This document shows, piece after piece, positions 1-7,202 of a DNA stretch of 34,294 nucleotides. The notes under the pieces were generated by a model. The model searched no databases. It was not told the origin of the DNA and saw nothing but the letters and a program-made list of their open reading frames with translations. The stretch's first letter is position 1. Every line of letters begins with the position of its first letter. The stretch is from an uncultured Bacteroidaceae bacterium. Lineage in GTDB: Bacteria; Bacteroidota; Bacteroidia; Bacteroidales; Bacteroidaceae. A program made the position numbers and the translations under genes. The stretch covers positions 1 through 34,294 of the forward strand of contig CALUIR010000028.1 in NCBI GenBank assembly GCA_944320785.1, written 5' to 3'.

Positions 1-1
1 T

Positions 2-67
2 CAGCGTTATAAAAACCAGCATCAAGGTCGCCGTCCACGTTACAATGATAATGACAACGGGAAATAA
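2..67 (+). CDS. C-terminal tail of an unidentified protein (cut by window edge)
   Basis: An open plus-strand frame enters from the left edge and ends at TAA 65-67. The 21 visible residues are strongly basic and polar (RYKNQHQGRRPRY, then an N/D-rich end). Such tails are common on Bacteroidales mobilisation and other nucleic-acid-binding proteins, but that is only a compositional resemblance. A hairpin at 122-159 lies just downstream and could terminate this gene. The alternative is a minus-strand gene starting at ATG 77 and running off the edge, which is also open here. Function is not assigned. Confidence 0.35.
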   Translation, partial: QRYKNQHQGRRPRYNDNDNGK

Positions 68-90
68 CCGAAGTCATAGTTTTCACTCCA

Positions 91-108
91 ACCTTGCTGC
101 AACAAGGT
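91..108. other. Near-perfect 18-bp dyad
   Basis: ACCTTGCTGCAACAAGGT has 6-bp arms (ACCTTG/CAAGGT) around a near-symmetric centre. It lies between the end of the left-edge reading frame and the larger hairpin at 122-159. It could be part of the 3' structure or a protein site; nothing else supports a role. Confidence 0.35.
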
Positions 109-121
109 CATGAGTACTATC

Positions 122-159
122 AAAGCCGCTGTCATTTTTGGCACTATGACGGTGGCTTT
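122..159 (+). terminator. Hairpin, probable terminator of the left-edge gene
   Basis: The 14-nt arms AAAGCCGCTGTCAT and ATGACGGTGGCTTT pair over 12 of 14 positions around a loop of about 10 nt. The right arm runs into TTTT. The stem follows the plus-strand stop at 67, so termination on the plus strand is the simplest reading. The T run is short, so efficiency is uncertain. Confidence 0.45.
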
Positions 160-284
160 TCCTCTATAACGCTGCAAAGATAACATCTTATATCTGTAAT
201 AGTTCAAATTCTTTTCATAGTTTAAGATTTTCAGTTATAAATCAGATAAACTAACTACTTTGTTAGCAAAAACATGGTTAGGTA

Positions 285-980
285 CTAATGCGTATAATTC
301 CCTTGTTTTATAGCGGTTTGTTTCGTCCCGTTTAATTCATATTTGTCGGGGAATGTTTGCAGCCTTTTATACTCATGAAGCGAGAAATAGCGATTTTCCC
401 AACTCAATGGCCCTGTGTATTGGCCACCAGAAGCCTTGATGGTTCTTACAGGCGCCTCAGGGTCGGCTTTGTAAAGGAAATCAGAAAATTTGCTTCTCCA
501 TGCGAAAATCGGGCGTGGATGTCCCATTTCTTTGGTGAAGAAGCTGTAATTAAGTCCCGGTGGTATTTCTTTGAGGAGATGGCCGTATCTTCCATTAATG
601 CTTTTCTTTGTCTCTTCTTCGGGCAAGGATATTCCTTTTACGGCCGTACCGGCATTGTAAAATGGCATTTCGCCAATGGAATCAGGACCATGGGTGGGCC
701 GTGGAAACAGGAAGCTTCCTGTTTCCAACCCTACGATGATGAGCCTTTCTCGGTGTTGCGGAACGCCATAATCCGCTGCATCAAGAACACGATAATGCAG
801 GATATAGCCTGCTTCTTTGAATGCATTTGTGATTTCTTTCCATGGTTCGCCGTTCTGTGCGCCAGTGATGCCGTAAACATTCTCGAACAGGAATCCTTTG
901 GGCTTTAGCTTTTTCAAAAGGCGGACATATTCACGGAATAGCGTGCCTCTTTCATCGAATGTGCCTAACACGCCGGTCAT
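285..980 (-). pseudogene. C-5 cytosine DNA methyltransferase remnant
   Basis: The 231-residue frame carries the middle of an m5C methyltransferase: the ENV motif (motif VI, in FLFENVYG), the QHRERL motif (motif VIII), a variable target-recognition stretch, and a motif IX-like end (HEYKRLQTFPD). Both ends are damaged. The N-terminal SAM-binding region is missing. The frame continues upstream without an ATG as ICPFSLKWRG until an in-frame TGA at 1020-1022, so the catalytic PCQ loop is not intact. At the other end the protein stops at KQGN, where an intact enzyme reads QIGN-x-VPP, so motif X is lost. It lies downstream of, and on the same strand as, the SIMPL gene. I read it as a decayed restriction-modification or solitary methylase gene. 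A split two-subunit enzyme is less likely because no partner is visible. Confidence 0.75.
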
Positions 981-1133
981 CCCTCTCCATTTCAGGGAAA
1001 AGGGGCATATTTCTGTTTCTCATAGATGACATGTTAGGCTTGTTGGCGGGACTGCATGTGCGTTCGTTAATGATTGGATTTGTTTGTTGATTCCTTATGG
1101 ATGCTTTTAATGGTTTCAAACGAGTATGAAACC

Positions 1134-1835
1134 TTAGTCTTTTAGGAAATAATCAATCGTGGTGACCACCCTTATCTTTTTGATATAAGGAGTGTTGGCA
1201 TCACGGTCGGTGATGGTGAACTGCCCTTGGCTGGCCCATTTGATTTTCCCAAGCTGGCTTTCAGAATCTTCTGCGAACTTCTCGCCGGCCTCGCGCGCTT
1301 TGCGGGTCGCTTCTTCAATCATTTGCGGTTTGATGCTGTTCAGGTCCGTGTAGTCATATTGGATATTGTAGCGGTAGTCGCCTCCCGTGACGGCAATGCC
1401 TTGCTTGAGGAGTTCGCTTTGCTCGCTGATTAGCCCGCGTACTTTGTCCACCTGTTGCGAGGTGACGGTGATGACGGAGGTGACGTTGTAGCGGTAGTCC
1501 CTTCGCTCGTTGCTGTAGCGTTCGGCTTGCAGGTCGATGATTTCCGGGGCGTTGATGGTGATTTCATTTTCGGCGATGCCGTTGCTTTTCAGGAACTGCA
1601 CGATGGCTTTGTTGGTGGTGTTGATTTTGTTGTATAGACTCAGAAGGTCGTTGCCTACTTCTTTGTAAACCAGAGGCCATGTGACCTTGTTGGCCGGGAC
1701 TTCCATTTCGGCCAATCCTTTGACGGACACAACCCGTTCCTTTTCACTGAAACTGCTTAACCCGCACTGAATGCAAATGCCTAACACAATTAATCCAATG
1801 GCAATGATAGCTGCCTCTTTTACTCCGTTTTTCAT
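1134..1835 (-). CDS. SIMPL/DUF541 domain protein, membrane anchored
   Basis: About 233 residues. I start at the ATG giving MKNGVKEAAII, because the 17 extra residues of the longer frame run back through the likely promoter. A single hydrophobic segment (about residues 6-25) acts as an uncleaved anchor or signal. It is followed by the SIMPL fold, with VVSVKGLAEMEVPANKVTW near residue 37 and a C-terminal VVTTIDYFL. SIMPL (DUF541) proteins are periplasmic or envelope proteins of poorly defined role. A second, only distantly similar member lies just upstream at 2166-2855. The gene has its own possible -7 element at 1853-1860 and a palindrome at 1877-1894. A terminator at 2122-2158 separates it from the upstream operon. 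Confidence 0.85.
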   Translation of the reverse strand: MKNGVKEAAIIAIGLIVLGICIQCGLSSFSEKERVVSVKGLAEMEVPANKVTWPLVYKEVGNDLLSLYNKINTTNKAIVQFLKSNGIAENEITINAPEIIDLQAERYSNERRDYRYNVTSVITVTSQQVDKVRGLISEQSELLKQGIAVTGGDYRYNIQYDYTDLNSIKPQMIEEATRKAREAGEKFAEDSESQLGKIKWASQGQFTITDRDANTPYIKKIRVVTTIDYFLKD

Positions 1836-1852
1836 AATCACTTTTTTATTTG

Positions 1853-1860
1853 CAAAGCTA
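1853..1860 (-). promoter_or_regulatory. Possible Bacteroidota -7 element for the SIMPL gene
   Basis: On the minus strand this reads TAGCTTTG, matching TAnnTTTG, and lies 18 nt before the ATG at 1835. No clear TTTG is seen at the -33 position, so this rests on the -7 match alone. Confidence 0.35.
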
Positions 1861-1876
1861 TGGAAAGAATCGGATA

Positions 1877-1894
1877 ACCCGGCCATGGCCGGGT
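1877..1894. other. Perfect 18-bp GC-rich palindrome
   Basis: ACCCGGCCATGGCCGGGT is a perfect palindrome with no loop, in an otherwise AT-rich gap. It sits 17-34 bp upstream of the candidate -7 element of the SIMPL gene, where an operator would sit. Having no loop, it makes a poor hairpin and is more consistent with a dimeric DNA-binding protein. That role is inferred. Confidence 0.4.
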
Positions 1895-2121
1895 ATAAAA
1901 CATGTTATAAGAAAAAAGTTTTTCTTTTGCGGCTCTCTCAATCCAGCAAATTTGTTTAAATCTGTATAAGGAATCTACCTTTTTAAATCAAGAGAGTTAG
2001 AAGGAATACCTCGTTTTTTTATGGGGGAGGGGTAATGGGTTGGCTACCGTCCTAATTGCTGCGGTCTGCATCGCTTTGCTTGTTTGGGTAACTCTTGCGG
2101 ATGCAAATGCACACAGATAAA

Positions 2122-2158
2122 GCGGATGAAAAGAAGAATATGGCTTTTTTTCATCCGC
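2122..2158 (-). terminator. Terminator of the 4612-2166 operon
   Basis: On the minus strand an 11-bp perfect stem (GCGGATGAAAA with TTTTCATCCGC, loop about 15 nt) begins 8 nt after the stop of the 2166-2855 gene and is followed by TTTATCTG. Between here and the palindrome at 1877 (about 1895-2121) I see no gene or other structure. Confidence 0.7.
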
Positions 2159-2165
2159 CTTCTGT

Positions 2166-2855
2166 TTAATCGATGATTTCAAAACGTACCAGCATGGAAT
2201 AGTTCTTCTTGATGGTGCGGAAGTTGTCGAATGAGGCAGCATCGGATGAAAGGACATTGCTTTGCGCGAACGAGGCATTGTTGCTGTTCCCTTCTTCTAC
2301 AATACGTATCACATCACCTAATTTCTTGCCCAATGCTTCCACCAAGTAAGCGGCTTTCCTTTGGGCGGCTTTCAATGCCTCAATCTTTCCCTTTTGGTGA
2401 TAGGCAAGCATGTCTTTGTTTTCCAGTTCTCCGACGCGCATGGAGTGGATGCCTCTCGTATCTATATGCTTGATTATCTCATTTATCTGATTGAAGTCCG
2501 TTAATGTGATGTCGAACTTCTTGGAAACAAGAAAGTCTTGTCCTTGTTGCCGCCAATAGTCGCCGATTTCCTGCGTGCGGACGGCATTCTGCGGAATATC
2601 CGCTTGGGCAAGAGCTTCTCTTAATCCTTGTTCTATTTCAGCCAAAGGCACTTTGGTGCGGTATTCTTCGGGCTTCGATTTCCCGTCAAACTCTTCCTCG
2701 AAATATTCACGGATTTCAATCAGGTAATGGATTTTGTCGGGCACGATTTCTATTTCCGATGTGCCTGTCACTTCGATGTACCGCTCGTTGATTTGCGCTT
2801 GCAAGGAAAAGGTCGCCAATAGGCTGATTACCAATATCAATAGTTTCATTTTCAT
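2166..2855 (-). CDS. Secreted SIMPL/DUF541 domain protein
   Basis: 229 residues with a clear Sec signal peptide (MKMKLLILVISLLATFSLQA, cut after QA). The mature protein begins INERYIEVTGTSEIEIVPDK, the standard SIMPL opening. The body is alpha/beta with a conserved central region (KDMLAYHQKGKIEALKAAQRKAAYL) typical of the family. The product is expected in the periplasm, and its biochemical role is unknown. It is the last gene of a minus-strand run: 15 bp separate it from the 2871-3443 lipoprotein, and a terminator follows at 2122-2158. The next gene downstream (1134-1835) is a divergent second SIMPL protein. Confidence 0.88.
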   Translation of the reverse strand: MKMKLLILVISLLATFSLQAQINERYIEVTGTSEIEIVPDKIHYLIEIREYFEEEFDGKSKPEEYRTKVPLAEIEQGLREALAQADIPQNAVRTQEIGDYWRQQGQDFLVSKKFDITLTDFNQINEIIKHIDTRGIHSMRVGELENKDMLAYHQKGKIEALKAAQRKAAYLVEALGKKLGDVIRIVEEGNSNNASFAQSNVLSSDAASFDNFRTIKKNYSMLVRFEIID

Positions 2856-2870
2856 TTCTTTTGATTTTAA

Positions 2871-3443
2871 TTATTTGTTCTCAAATCCTTTTACAATGGA
2901 GCAGGCATCAATATAGTCCAATGTGTTTATGATTGAATCCTGTTTTTTCTGGTCTAATTGATTAAAAAAGAGCGTATCGTTTTCCCATTCGTTGGCTTTG
3001 AACAAAGCGTCCAAAGAATCTTTCTTTTCTTTCAACAGGCTTCTGTATAAAGCTGACATATCATAATTGCGGAGTGTCGTAATTTGAAATGTTCCACTCT
3101 CTATCTTCATATTTACTTGTGGCGCGGTAATCACAGAATCATTGAATACGAATCCTATCCGCTTGCCTATAAGTTGCTCCGTAGAATCTGCCCATGCCTG
3201 CAATTTATGCTTGCTAACACGTCCTATTATCGCTGCCTTTCCGAAGATATCTTTATCCAGTCGTAAGGCGGCAAATTCCTTTACTGTAACAATTGGCTGG
3301 GAAGCAATACTGTCTTTTTGTCCGTCTATGATGCGATACCAGCCGTTTTCCCTATGCTTGACTAATTGAGAATGACTGGAATAATTAGTGCAACTTAGGC
3401 AAGTAACACTTGCCAGCATTGCGAATAAGATGATTGTTTTCAT
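2871..3443 (-). CDS. Lipoprotein with a SecD P1-head-like domain
   Basis: 190 residues. The start MKTIILFAMLASVTCLSC ends in a lipobox (LSC), so a lipoprotein is predicted. Residues of about 60-130 resemble the head subdomain of the first periplasmic (P1) domain of SecD: a phenyl/leucine-rich helix, then GKRIGFVFNDSVITAPQVN and an SGTFQITT strand, matching the family pattern GKxxAIVLDxxVxSAPxxxxxIxxGxxxIxG. None of the SecD membrane helices is present, so this is not SecD itself. The C-terminal 60 residues are charged helix of unknown role. Its ATG overlaps the stop of the upstream double-TonB gene by 4 bp (ATGA), which implies translational coupling. The domain assignment is by pattern and no function is established. 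Confidence 0.65.
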   Translation of the reverse strand: MKTIILFAMLASVTCLSCTNYSSHSQLVKHRENGWYRIIDGQKDSIASQPIVTVKEFAALRLDKDIFGKAAIIGRVSKHKLQAWADSTEQLIGKRIGFVFNDSVITAPQVNMKIESGTFQITTLRNYDMSALYRSLLKEKKDSLDALFKANEWENDTLFFNQLDQKKQDSIINTLDYIDACSIVKGFENK

Positions 3444-4612
3444 TGTATAAGTTCTCCTTTCTTAAAAAATATAGGTAAAGTCCACGTGGATTCCCGATAT
3501 GCTCCTTTTCCGTAATAATTGATGGTAGGCATCCAGCGTGGCATCTTTCTAATGATTTCCAATACTTGGTTGTCCCAATCCTGTATGCCGCAGCTTCGCA
3601 GGACTTTGGCTTCATACACTTCTCCATACGAATCAATCCGTACCGTGTAGATGCCTCTCATTTGTTGTTTATCGCCCAATAATGCAGGGTCATACTTTAA
3701 GTGTTGGGTGATGTAGTTTTGAGCAGACCACGGTTTTCCGTCTTGAAAAGAAGAAACAGCTTCCCATTCTACAAAACAATGTTTCAGATCTTCTTCCGCG
3801 ATACTGTCCGCCTTCACCCTGTCTCGGTAGTGTTGTGGCAGGAAAGGCACATAGACCGTATAGCGACATTCCATCCGCTTACCGTCCTTGTCCCTGCATG
3901 GCAGGCAATGCGGCAATTCTTTGGTCAGCCGGATAACCTCTTTGTCGAACTCTTTATGGATGGATATCAAGATATTGATGCCGCGTGGCAGCCCTAATGT
4001 GTCGATAGAAAACATGACTGTGGAATATCCGGCTTGGTTTCTCTCCAAGAGTTCCTCAGGATAAACCATCTGTGAAGTGAAATATTTTTCCAAGTCATAA
4101 TCCCATTTTGCCCATCGGGGCGGCTCTATGGCAGACAAGTCTTTGATTGGCTTCCCCGACATATCTAAAACGCCCAAGTTCCAACTGATTTCCGCACGCC
4201 AAATGCTGTCCAAACGGTTTTCATTCTTCCGTTGTCCTTGCGGACTGTTGTCCGTCACGCATCTGACAGGACCAACGCCAATAGTCAGCGTGTCGGGCAG
4301 GTATTGAAAAACCAATGTGCTGTCGGTCAGTTCTTGGACAATGTAATTTTTCCCCGATTCAAAGACTTTGATTGTATCTCCGCATAGAGAATATGAATAA
4401 AAAGTTTCTTTTCTTTTTCCACCCTGCAAAAACGCGCTTCTCCATACGGCATCGCGAAATTCCATTTCTATAACGTATTGCTTGTCTTGGGGTAATTGCA
4501 CTTTCCATATCTTATTTTCCAGCAATGCAGACATATCCGCACAGTTGTTATTCTGGGCGGGAAGCCCGGCTATAACAGTCCATGAAAGCAATATGAACAA
4601 AAACTTTTTCAT
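3440..4612 (-). CDS. Secreted protein with two TonB C-terminal-like domains
   Basis: 390 residues with a signal peptide (MKKFLFILLSWTVIAGLPAQ). A lipocalin-like or META-like N-terminal portion (about 25-110) is followed by two copies of a TonB C-terminal-type fold. The first (about 180-265) has FTSQMVYPEELL followed by GYSTVMFSIDTLG; the second (about 300-388) has ITQHLKYDPALL followed by GIYTVRIDSYGEV, VLRSCG and MPRWMPTINYYGK. TonB proteins normally have one such domain plus an inner-membrane helix; this protein has two and a cleavable signal. It may be a periplasmic or outer-membrane-associated TonB-like protein rather than an energy transducer. It is first in the operon with the SecD-head lipoprotein (4-bp overlap) and the SIMPL protein, and has a well-formed promoter at 4636-4667. 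Confidence 0.75.
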   Translation of the reverse strand: MKKFLFILLSWTVIAGLPAQNNNCADMSALLENKIWKVQLPQDKQYVIEMEFRDAVWRSAFLQGGKRKETFYSYSLCGDTIKVFESGKNYIVQELTDSTLVFQYLPDTLTIGVGPVRCVTDNSPQGQRKNENRLDSIWRAEISWNLGVLDMSGKPIKDLSAIEPPRWAKWDYDLEKYFTSQMVYPEELLERNQAGYSTVMFSIDTLGLPRGINILISIHKEFDKEVIRLTKELPHCLPCRDKDGKRMECRYTVYVPFLPQHYRDRVKADSIAEEDLKHCFVEWEAVSSFQDGKPWSAQNYITQHLKYDPALLGDKQQMRGIYTVRIDSYGEVYEAKVLRSCGIQDWDNQVLEIIRKMPRWMPTINYYGKGAYRESTWTLPIFFKKGELIQ

Positions 4613-4635
4613 AATCTGTCATCCTAATGGTACTT

Positions 4636-4667
4636 CAAAGATAACGAAAAGGAATAACCTAATCAAT
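4636..4667 (-). promoter_or_regulatory. Bacteroidota-type promoter of the TonB-like operon
   Basis: On the minus strand: ATTG (-33, 4664-4667), a 20-nt spacer, then TATCTTTG (-7, 4636-4643), 23 nt before the ATG at 4612. This matches the TTTG-N19/21-TAnnTTTG consensus with one mismatch at -33. Confidence 0.65.
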
Positions 4668-5025
4668 TATTAGACTACTCCTTTCCCGTTAGGTTTAAGC
4701 AAACGTTCTTTTCCTTGCTGCCGTTCGCATAGAACAGCACGCGAAATGTGCTACTTGTCATATTCGTTCATTTTGGTTACTAAACTACAACTCGACTGGT
4801 TAAACCTTGAAAAGAAATCTACGCAAAACGGTACAAACGAAACGGAGAGGGTTAAATCTGTACTTTTATCGGGTAACGGATAAGGAACCGTTCTTCTGCT
4901 TCAATCCGCTTAGGAACGGTTTTCGGCCCTCTGCCCTACTTCCGTAATTTCCTCCTAACTGCTTAATCTTCAATTTCAAATTCGCATTTCTGCCAAAATT
5001 CAGTGGATATTCCACAAATTTTGAG
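4668..5025. other. Divergent intergenic region, little recognisable
   Basis: Gap between divergent operons. I see no coding frame of note and no tRNA. One hairpin is possible at 4886-4921 (AACCGTTC with GAACGGTT, loop about 20 nt), and a short dyad GTGGA-TAT-TCCAC lies at 5003-5015, about 10 bp upstream of the rlmN -7 element. Neither has independent support. Confidence 0.4.
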
Positions 5026-5033
5026 TATGTTTG
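5026..5033 (+). promoter_or_regulatory. -7 element upstream of rlmN
   Basis: TATGTTTG matches TAnnTTTG and is 32 nt before the ATG at 5066. A convincing -33 TTTG is not seen. This would serve the eight-gene run from rlmN to myo-inositol-1-phosphate synthase. Confidence 0.45.
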
Positions 5034-5065
5034 CAAAATAATTCCAATCTTCAAGATTCTTGCGA

Positions 5066-6082
5066 ATGGATAAATTGCTGGGGATGACATATGGGGAGTT
5101 GCAACGGGTGGCAAAAGATTTGGGCATGCCGGGCTTTGCGGCGAAACAAATGGCCGCTTGGTTGTATGACAAGAAGGTTTCATCGATAGACGAGATGAGC
5201 AATTTGTCATTGGCTTTTCGTGAACGTTTGAAGGCGGATTATGAGTTAGGCGCTTCAGCCCCTGTGAATGCCGTTCGTTCGCAGGACGGCACTGTGAAAT
5301 ATCTTTTTCAAGTGTCCGAAAAGGATTTTGTGGAGACCGTCTATATCCCGGAGGATGGCAGGGCTACCTTGTGTGTGTCTTCGCAAGTTGGATGCCGGAT
5401 GAACTGCAAGTTCTGCATGACGGGCAAGCAGGGCTTTTCTTCCAATTTGGATGCGAACCAGATTTTGAACCAGATTTATTCCGTCCCGGAACGGGACAAA
5501 CTGACGAATATCGTGTTCATGGGCATGGGGGAACCGTTAGATAACCTGGACGAATTGTTGAAGGTGTTGGAGATATTGACGGCGGGGCATGGATACCGAT
5601 GGAGCCCGAAACGCATCACTGTCTCCACGGTAGGGGTGCGGAAGACGTTCCGCCGTTTTATTGAACAGGCTTCCTGCCATGTGGCTGTGAGCCTGCATTC
5701 GCCTTTCCCAGCCCAAAGGGCTTTGCTGATGCCGGCTGAGAAAAGTTTCTCTTTGACGGAAATCATTGATGTTGTGCGAGATTATGACTTCAGCAAGCAA
5801 CGCCGCCTCTCTTTTGAATACATCCTTTTCAAGGGTGTGAACGACAGTTTGATTTATGCAAAAGAAGTGGTCAGGATTTTGAAGGGAGTGCCTTGCCGGG
5901 TAAATCTGATTCGTTTCCATGCGATTCCGGGTGTGGAATTGGAAGGCGTTGGCATGGACACCATGCTGGCGTTCCGGGATTATCTGACGAAACATGGCGT
6001 TTTTGCCACGGTCCGTGCTTCGCGTGGAGAAGATGTTTTTGCGGCATGCGGCATGCTTTCCACGTTGCGGCAGGAAGAATGA
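5066..6082 (+). CDS. rlmN: 23S rRNA (adenine-2503-C2)-methyltransferase RlmN
   Basis: 338 residues, normal for the family. A radical SAM enzyme that methylates C2 of A2503 in 23S rRNA (and A37 of some tRNAs), acting on nascent ribosomal RNA in the cytoplasm. The [4Fe-4S] cluster motif CxxxCxxC is at about Cys110/114/117 (GCRMNCKFC). The two catalytic cysteines are visible: Cys103 (LCVSSQ) and the C-terminal AACG Cys at about 328. GMGEPLDN and the N-terminal RlmN helical domain are also present. The frame is open from a TTG at 5060, but I prefer the ATG at 5066 (MDKLLGMTYGEL). First gene of the run that leads into pdxA and the inositol-lipid genes. Confidence 0.96.
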   Translation: MDKLLGMTYGELQRVAKDLGMPGFAAKQMAAWLYDKKVSSIDEMSNLSLAFRERLKADYELGASAPVNAVRSQDGTVKYLFQVSEKDFVETVYIPEDGRATLCVSSQVGCRMNCKFCMTGKQGFSSNLDANQILNQIYSVPERDKLTNIVFMGMGEPLDNLDELLKVLEILTAGHGYRWSPKRITVSTVGVRKTFRRFIEQASCHVAVSLHSPFPAQRALLMPAEKSFSLTEIIDVVRDYDFSKQRRLSFEYILFKGVNDSLIYAKEVVRILKGVPCRVNLIRFHAIPGVELEGVGMDTMLAFRDYLTKHGVFATVRASRGEDVFAACGMLSTLRQEE

Positions 6083-6128
6083 GGAGAGGCGCTGATGGAA
6101 GCATAGAAGAAATTAAATTCAGATAACG

Positions 6129-7151
6129 ATGAAAGGTATGATTAAGTGTTGGGGGCTGATGGCCATGTTGCTGGTAATGGCAGGCGCCTGCTCCAATTCG
6201 AAAAGCAAAAAGACGGTGTTTACCCCTTCTTCCAGCGGGCGTCCTTATGAAGTGCTGGTGGTGGTAGATCAGAATTTGTGGGAAAGACCGGCGGGACGTG
6301 CCTTGTTTGATGTCTTGGACACGGATGTTCCCGGATTGCCCCAGTCGGAGCGTTCGTTCCGTATCTCGGATGTAGATCCTCAATATTATGACCAAGTATT
6401 GAAGATATTCCGCAATATCATTATTGTGGATATTCAGGATATTTATACGCAACCTAAATTGAAGTATGCGGCGAACGTGCATGCGGTTCCTCAGATGATT
6501 ATGACCATCCAAGCACCGGACGAGGAATCTTTCCGTGAATATGTGAGTCAGAACGGGCAAAGCATTATAGACTTTTTCGTGCGGGCAGAGATGAACCGCC
6601 AGGTGGCGTTCCTGAAAGACAAGCACAGTGTGGATATATCTGCGCGGGTAAAGGAGATGTTTGGCTGTGACATCTGGCTACCGGCAGAACTGGCCAGTTC
6701 AAAGGCTGGGAAGCATTTCTTGTGGTTTTCCACCAATGCGGCCACGGCAGACATGAATTTTGTGATGTATTCTTATCCTTATCGCGACAAGAATACGTTC
6801 ACGAAGGAATATTACATGCATAAACGTGACTCTGTGATGAAGGTCAATATCCCAGGCGCCCAAGAAGGGATGTATATGGCTACGGACACGCTTTCCGTGG
6901 AAGTGAGAGATTTGTCGGTGAATGGGGGATATGTGCAGGAAGCCAGAGGCTTGTGGCAGGTGGAAGGCGACATGATGGGCGGGCCTTTTGTGGCACATTC
7001 CTGTGTGGACACGATTCATGGCTGTGTGGTGGTGGCTGAAGTGTTCGTGTATTCTCCAGACAAGTTGAAACGTGACATCATGCGGCGTTTGGAGGCATCG
7101 CTTTATACGCTGAAGTTGCCTTCGGCAGGGATTTCGGATGTGAAAGAATAA
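6129..7151 (+). CDS. DUF4837 family lipoprotein
   Basis: 340 residues. An N-terminal lipoprotein signal (LLVMAGACSN, Cys at about 21) is followed by the DUF4837 body: GRPYEVLVVVDQ, WERPAGRALFDVLDTDVPGLPQ, and a second half with YSYPYRDKNTF and GLWQVEGDMMGGPFVAHS. DUF4837 proteins are restricted to Bacteroidota and are anchored in the envelope; no activity is established. It sits 46 bp after rlmN and 51 bp before pdxA on the same strand, and I recall the same order in other Bacteroidales. Confidence 0.88.
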   Translation: MKGMIKCWGLMAMLLVMAGACSNSKSKKTVFTPSSSGRPYEVLVVVDQNLWERPAGRALFDVLDTDVPGLPQSERSFRISDVDPQYYDQVLKIFRNIIIVDIQDIYTQPKLKYAANVHAVPQMIMTIQAPDEESFREYVSQNGQSIIDFFVRAEMNRQVAFLKDKHSVDISARVKEMFGCDIWLPAELASSKAGKHFLWFSTNAATADMNFVMYSYPYRDKNTFTKEYYMHKRDSVMKVNIPGAQEGMYMATDTLSVEVRDLSVNGGYVQEARGLWQVEGDMMGGPFVAHSCVDTIHGCVVVAEVFVYSPDKLKRDIMRRLEASLYTLKLPSAGISDVKE

Positions 7152-7202
7152 AAGTTTTCTCTTTTTTGAGGGAAAGTCAACATATAATTTATAAAATTCA
7201 GG

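Noticed and set aside
4886-4921. Hairpin AACCGTTC/GAACGGTT as a terminator or riboswitch
   Set aside because: Short stem, long loop, and no gene ending upstream on that strand; no conserved riboswitch features recognised.
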